The notes beneath the pieces were generated by a model, which saw only the letters and a program-made list of their open reading frames with translations, made no database searches and had not been told where the DNA came from. A DNA stretch of 64,000 nucleotides from assembly GCA_023333565.1 (NCBI GenBank), contig JAJKFH010002094.1:186001-250000 (forward strand), written 5' to 3'. The position numbers and the translations under genes are program-made. Below, one piece after another: positions 59,501 to 64,000 of the stretch. The DNA comes from Puffinus mauretanicus. Its lineage: Eukaryota > Chordata > Aves > Procellariiformes > Procellariidae. How positions within the stretch are numbered: position 1 is the first letter of the stretch; the number at the start of each line of letters is the position of its first letter.

Positions 59501-62500
59501 CAGGGTGCAGACTGGATGCTGATACTAGCACAGCTTTGTCTTCTCAGAAAGGAGAAGGGAAAGGGAAAGGGAAGGGTTTGACCTTGAGACTCAGAAGAGA
59601 AAATGCTGGAAAGATGTTTCTTGAATTGTGATTGTCAAATTGCAGATGACAAAAAAGAGCCTTTTTTAGGCTGTATACAGGTGCGCAAAAGAGTTTGTGT
59701 ATTTGTGAGAGTGTGTGTATCTCTGTGGTAATGTTCCCCCACACACTTGAATTTTCTGTTGCCTTGAGCCAAATGCTGTGGCATCTCTCCTGCTGGGAAA
59801 TGTCCCAAATGAACAAGGCTGGTTGGCCTATGGCAAAAGGCTTTTACCAATAGTCCTCTGAGGGCACATTGGTCTGGACACTTTAATCACAAATGTGCCA
59901 TTCTGGTTGGTTCCTCTCCTTTTTATTTTGATCAATTTGCTTTCCATCAAGCTTCCTCCTTGTCAGTGCTGAGCAAGTAACATGTGGCTAATACAGAAAA
60001 GGAATAGTGAGGTTTATGCCTTCCCAGCCAGATCAGCCAGAGGAACTTTGTAAATATGATCGTCATTCACTTGTTATCTCAGACACTGCCAGAATATTTT
60101 GAGCAGCAAAAGCCCCTGCAGCCCTGCCAGCTGAAAGGGGTCAGCTGGCAGGCTGGCTGTCCAGTAGGGAAACACTCCTTTCCCCACCTCATAATGCTCA
60201 CTACCTAACTGTTTTCCACCTTACCAGCAGTTTCCCTGATGGTTTTGTTCCAGAGGTGTTTCTTGTCAGGGAACAGGTCTGAATCTGGCAGTGTGACAGA
60301 GGCAAGACTGCCATGGTTCCAAGCCCAGGTCCAACCAAGTAGTGAGGCTGAGCATGTATTCCCAGAAGGCACATGCACATGGAGCACACTTATGCAACAC
60401 ATATGTACATATATACACAGCTGGCCACACAGATCAGCACAGGTGAACACACTCAGCACTCGCATAAATACAAACAGCACAAACGGCCTCATCCTGTTCC
60501 CCTCTGACAGTTCAGGATGAAGGTCCGGTAGTGGCAGTATAGATACACATATGTAAAAAGTGAACCTGCCAGTACATGGACATAGACACTCAGTGTGCCC
60601 AGTAGTTGTCCCTGGATCCCAGTCTCCCCAGGCCACATGATGTGTTCCTCGTGGCTTGTAAAAAGGTAGCTCTGGAAATCCTTCCTGAAGAGGGACTGGA
60701 CAGGTGTTAGAGGTCTGATGGAATGGGAGGACTTTCCCTCTTCCCTTCAGGTAACCTGGGTTTAACTACCCGTTGCTGTTGTACAAAGTAATATTTTACT
60801 GCTTTGTTTATGGATATCATTTTTAGGGTGTGGTTCAATGTTTTCTCTTACACTTTTGGTAACAACCATTGCTTTTTTTTTCTCATGCAAAATACTGGCT
60901 TCCCCACCTCCTTTGAGTTACACCTTGTTGAAACCTGCAGAAACCTGCAGCCTGCGATTTTTCCAGAAGTGTTTTGTATGTGGGCCCCAGTGGCTCCAAT
61001 TCTCTGACGACTGTATTTTTTTTGCAGTTGTCACCAGATCTGTCATTGTTCTGGGCATGCCTTTCTAGAGTGAACATAGGCGTGTTGTTGCTTAACTGTA
61101 CTGCATGATGGGTCAGTTGCTGTCATTCATGTGGATAAAGCTCTTCCACATTGTTAAGCAAGGGCTAGATGACTGGATCATGCAAAGGAGCAAATGAATT
61201 GGGGTTGAATATTTCTTCCCTTGTGTTGTACTTGGCTTCAGTGTGTATATCCCTGATGGAGGTCAGTCCCATTCCTGCCATTTGGAGAGAGGGTTGGTGC
61301 CTGATGTGTATTGGCATCTATCTTGTGCCTGATCCCAAGAATACTATGACATTACTCATTTCCTCAGTTCAGAAAAGGAATTGGACCACCTGGACCCTGC
61401 TCCATTCACACATCTGTGAGTTAGAAATCACAGCCTTTGGCCATGCCTGTATGGGTATCCCATGGGATTTTCTTTCCCAGGTCTTTTGTAATAGTGTTGT
61501 CTGGTTGCAGGAATTGTATAGCAAATTTGTGCTGTGGCTGCACTGTGCCCAACAAACTTTTCCTTGGTGTCAGAAGGTCATTTGGCACTGCAAGCCTATG
61601 CTGCTCTTCAACCCCGAGGCTGTACTAACTTATCTTTCATTTCTGCCTGGTTTCATTTCATAGAGAGTCTAATTCTCTATTCTTGTTTTATTTATATGTT
61701 TTCTGTTTTAATTCCTTTCTTAAGGTGCAATTCATTTTGATTTCTTACTGTAGCCCACACTTCTCAGTGTGGACTCCATCCTTTTTTTTTTTTTTTCTTT
61801 TTCTTTTTCATTCTTTCTGGGCTACTTATACCTACATCCCTTCTGAGGTTGTTCTGCTGGGAACCCATTCCTGCCAATCTTTTGCATGTGCTTATCAGGA
61901 TAGAGATCCCTGATAATGTTAGTAACATTGATCTGAAGATATTTGAGGCTGATCCACACTCAAGACTTTGGTTAATTCTGACGGTTGTGAGGTGCTTTGG
62001 TAGCAATATTGCTTAAGCAAATTCTTATCTCAAGCTTCTGCCCTCCTATGTAGAGAAATGCAGCTATTTCTGATACTGCACATGAACTGATCAAAGGAAT
62101 GGACACAGTTAAAAATAACTTTGCCAAAAAGAGGGTGCCTCTTCTACTTCGAATTTTCTTTTCAACTGAACTGCCTACATTGAATCCTATTGTTGCAGGC
62201 AAAGGGAAGGATCTTAGAGCTGGAATGAAAATAACAGTGGTGTGGGCAAATCTTTCTTATCTAAATTGAGGGATGAGCTACCATCAATGGACAATTCTTT
62301 TCCTTGAAAACCTTTTTTAATTTTTTTTAGGTCTAAACAGGCATAGCTCTGCACTGGAGCGGATCTGGCCTCAACCAGATAGGTGGCAGTAACCTTATGT
62401 TTCTGCCACTAAATTTTTCCAGCAGAGGCATACTTCCAGAAAGCACTGACTAACAATGACCTTCTTCCACTGCTCTGATTTGCATGCCTGTCTTAGTGGT

Positions 62501-64000
62501 AGAAAAGTGAGAGAAGTAAGGACTTTTTGAAAGCTGGTACGCCAGTACTGAAAAGCTACAAGGCCAGCTTGTATGGATTTAAAGTCTTACTGAGTCAGAG
62601 GAGTGCAATTTTGTCTTTACCACATCTAAAGGCACCTTCACAATGACCCTCCAGCCAATATTACACTACATTGTGAACTGTTGCATATGCTGTTCTACCT
62701 TTGAGGTGATGAGATCACGTTGACAGCACCCCACCCAAATGCAGGTGACTATCAATACATGCGGTGTTAGAGCAGCAAGGCAGTCTTAGCATTGATTCAG
62801 TGTGAGCATTGAGGCACCTTTTTGCACACACTTGCTGGCTTGAAAGGCATGACTTCATTCTACAAAAGCTGTGCTGGTACTTATGCAGTGTATTTTCTTT
62901 CTTCCTTTGTTAGCAGTATCTATTGATATAGAAATCACACATGCTGGGATATATTCTTGGATTCACTCCTGAGTCCCTCTTAAAGCCTGATGTTACATTT
63001 GCCATTTCTCTAGCATTGATTTAAGCACTGGTTATATGCCCCAGAAAATAAATCAGTTTCTTCAGATTTTGATTCATTTAGCAATATTGGGTGAGTACCA
63101 TCTATTCCTGGTGCATTGTTACTCTTCTGTTTATTCCAAAACCTGTTGTATAAAAAAATCGGGAATATCCCAATTGCTCTGTAGTGAAAAATCAACTTTT
63201 CTGCAGAGGTCTTATTTTCTTCTGTGCTCTTTTTACATTGTGATCATCTGTTGGCTTTTTAAATGCTCCTGGAATCTTCACCACAACCAAAAAACTCCCA
63301 TGGGGTTTCTGGTAATCTAGAGCTAGCTCCACAAGCTGCTTTCATTTAAAAATCATTTTTCTCTTAATCACATTGATGAAAATTATTCTTGGTGCACCAC
63401 CTTTGCTATCACAGCAGAGTAGATGTCTCTGAATGATCAACGTAAGAACCAATATGTCTTCAGACAACCATTGCCAACCTTACTCACAGTAGCAATTTTA
63501 CTCCCCCACTATGAACAATATTTTTTCTTCTTTGCACTTAGCTGTACCAGACATGAATCTTGTCACATAAAACTGTGTTTCAGAAAGAACTAAAACTATC
63601 AAGATCTCCAGAAAAAAAACAAATAAAGTGGCCAGATCTTATAAATCTATGGATTATTCAGTACAACACTTTATTTGAGAAACATTCCCCATCGGATTTG
63701 CAGCTTGCAAGTGCTGTTGTCGGCCATGCTCTCAGTATGAGTAGGGCCTGCTGGAGGGATCAGTGTGCCCTGAGGACCCCTGATGAACTGTCTGACAGGG
63801 AATGCCCAGCCTCTGCTGCAGCAGCATTTCTGCTGCCCTCTGTGTAAAACGAGAGCTCCCAGGAATGTTAGCACCAAAGAAACAGAATTGCTGAAACACT
63901 GATCGTTCAGAGCAAGACGTCTCATCCCTACACTTCCCAACACTAAGATGCAGCTGGGTATTGGACTCTGGAGATGGTAGGACATACTTTGCTTATTAAA
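56591..64000. other. Gene-free stretch to the right edge
   Basis: A G/C-richer part at about 56.85-57.3 kb has overlapping open frames on both strands. The rest is A/T-rich with a poly(T) run near 61,780. No exon chain, RNA gene or repeat family recognised. Confidence 0.5.

Noticed and set aside
61169..61663. 164-codon open frame on the plus strand
   Set aside because: No recognisable motif, atypical composition (many Trp and Cys), no promoter or neighbouring exons. Most likely chance.

Overview
This is vertebrate nuclear DNA, almost certainly from a bird. Coding sequence is split into dozens of short exons with GT/AG borders. The interspersed repeats are CR1 LINEs, whose 3' ends carry the typical ATTCTATGATTCT-type tail, plus fragments of avian endogenous-retrovirus LTRs. 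The window lies inside the tandem cluster of fast skeletal-muscle myosin heavy chain (MYH) genes. All recognisable genes and gene relics are on the minus strand. The exact species and the exact MYH paralog cannot be read from this window alone.

Layout, right to left in the direction of transcription. From 64.0 to 42.6 kb there is no gene I can support; this stretch holds CR1 copies (56.2, 50.1-51.1, 47.8, 45.7-46.2 kb) and two direct copies of a dispersed repeat (54.5 and 47.1 kb). From 42.6 to 38.2 kb lie two decayed MYH pieces on the minus strand: a 5'-UTR exon-2-like segment at 42.47 kb and an exon-27-like segment at 38.23-38.35 kb. CR1 and LTR fragments fill the space between them, so this looks like the remains of a lost MYH gene. 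From 34.7 to 13.7 kb lies a complete MYH gene: promoter with TATA box, two non-coding 5' exons, 38 coding exons and a poly(A) signal. Spliced together the coding exons total 5823 nt, which is 1940 codons plus a stop. An antisense CR1 sits in intron 5. From 13.7 to 4.4 kb is an intergenic spacer of about 9 kb with one CR1/LTR cluster. From 4.5 kb to the left edge is the 5' end of a second MYH gene (promoter, exons 1-5), which runs out of the window.

Both genes encode sarcomeric class II myosin heavy chains, the actin-based ATPase motors of the thick filament. Their proximal promoters share the same ordered elements: a MEF2-like A/T site, a CCTCCTCTTTCTTAGG block and a TATA box. Their coding exons 3-5 are far more alike than their introns. 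Both patterns fit tandem duplication; the exon similarity also fits selection or gene conversion. I found no sign of a previously undescribed system. The points most worth a second look are the MYH relics, the patchwork similarity of the two genes, the conserved promoter blocks and a GC-AG intron in the complete gene.
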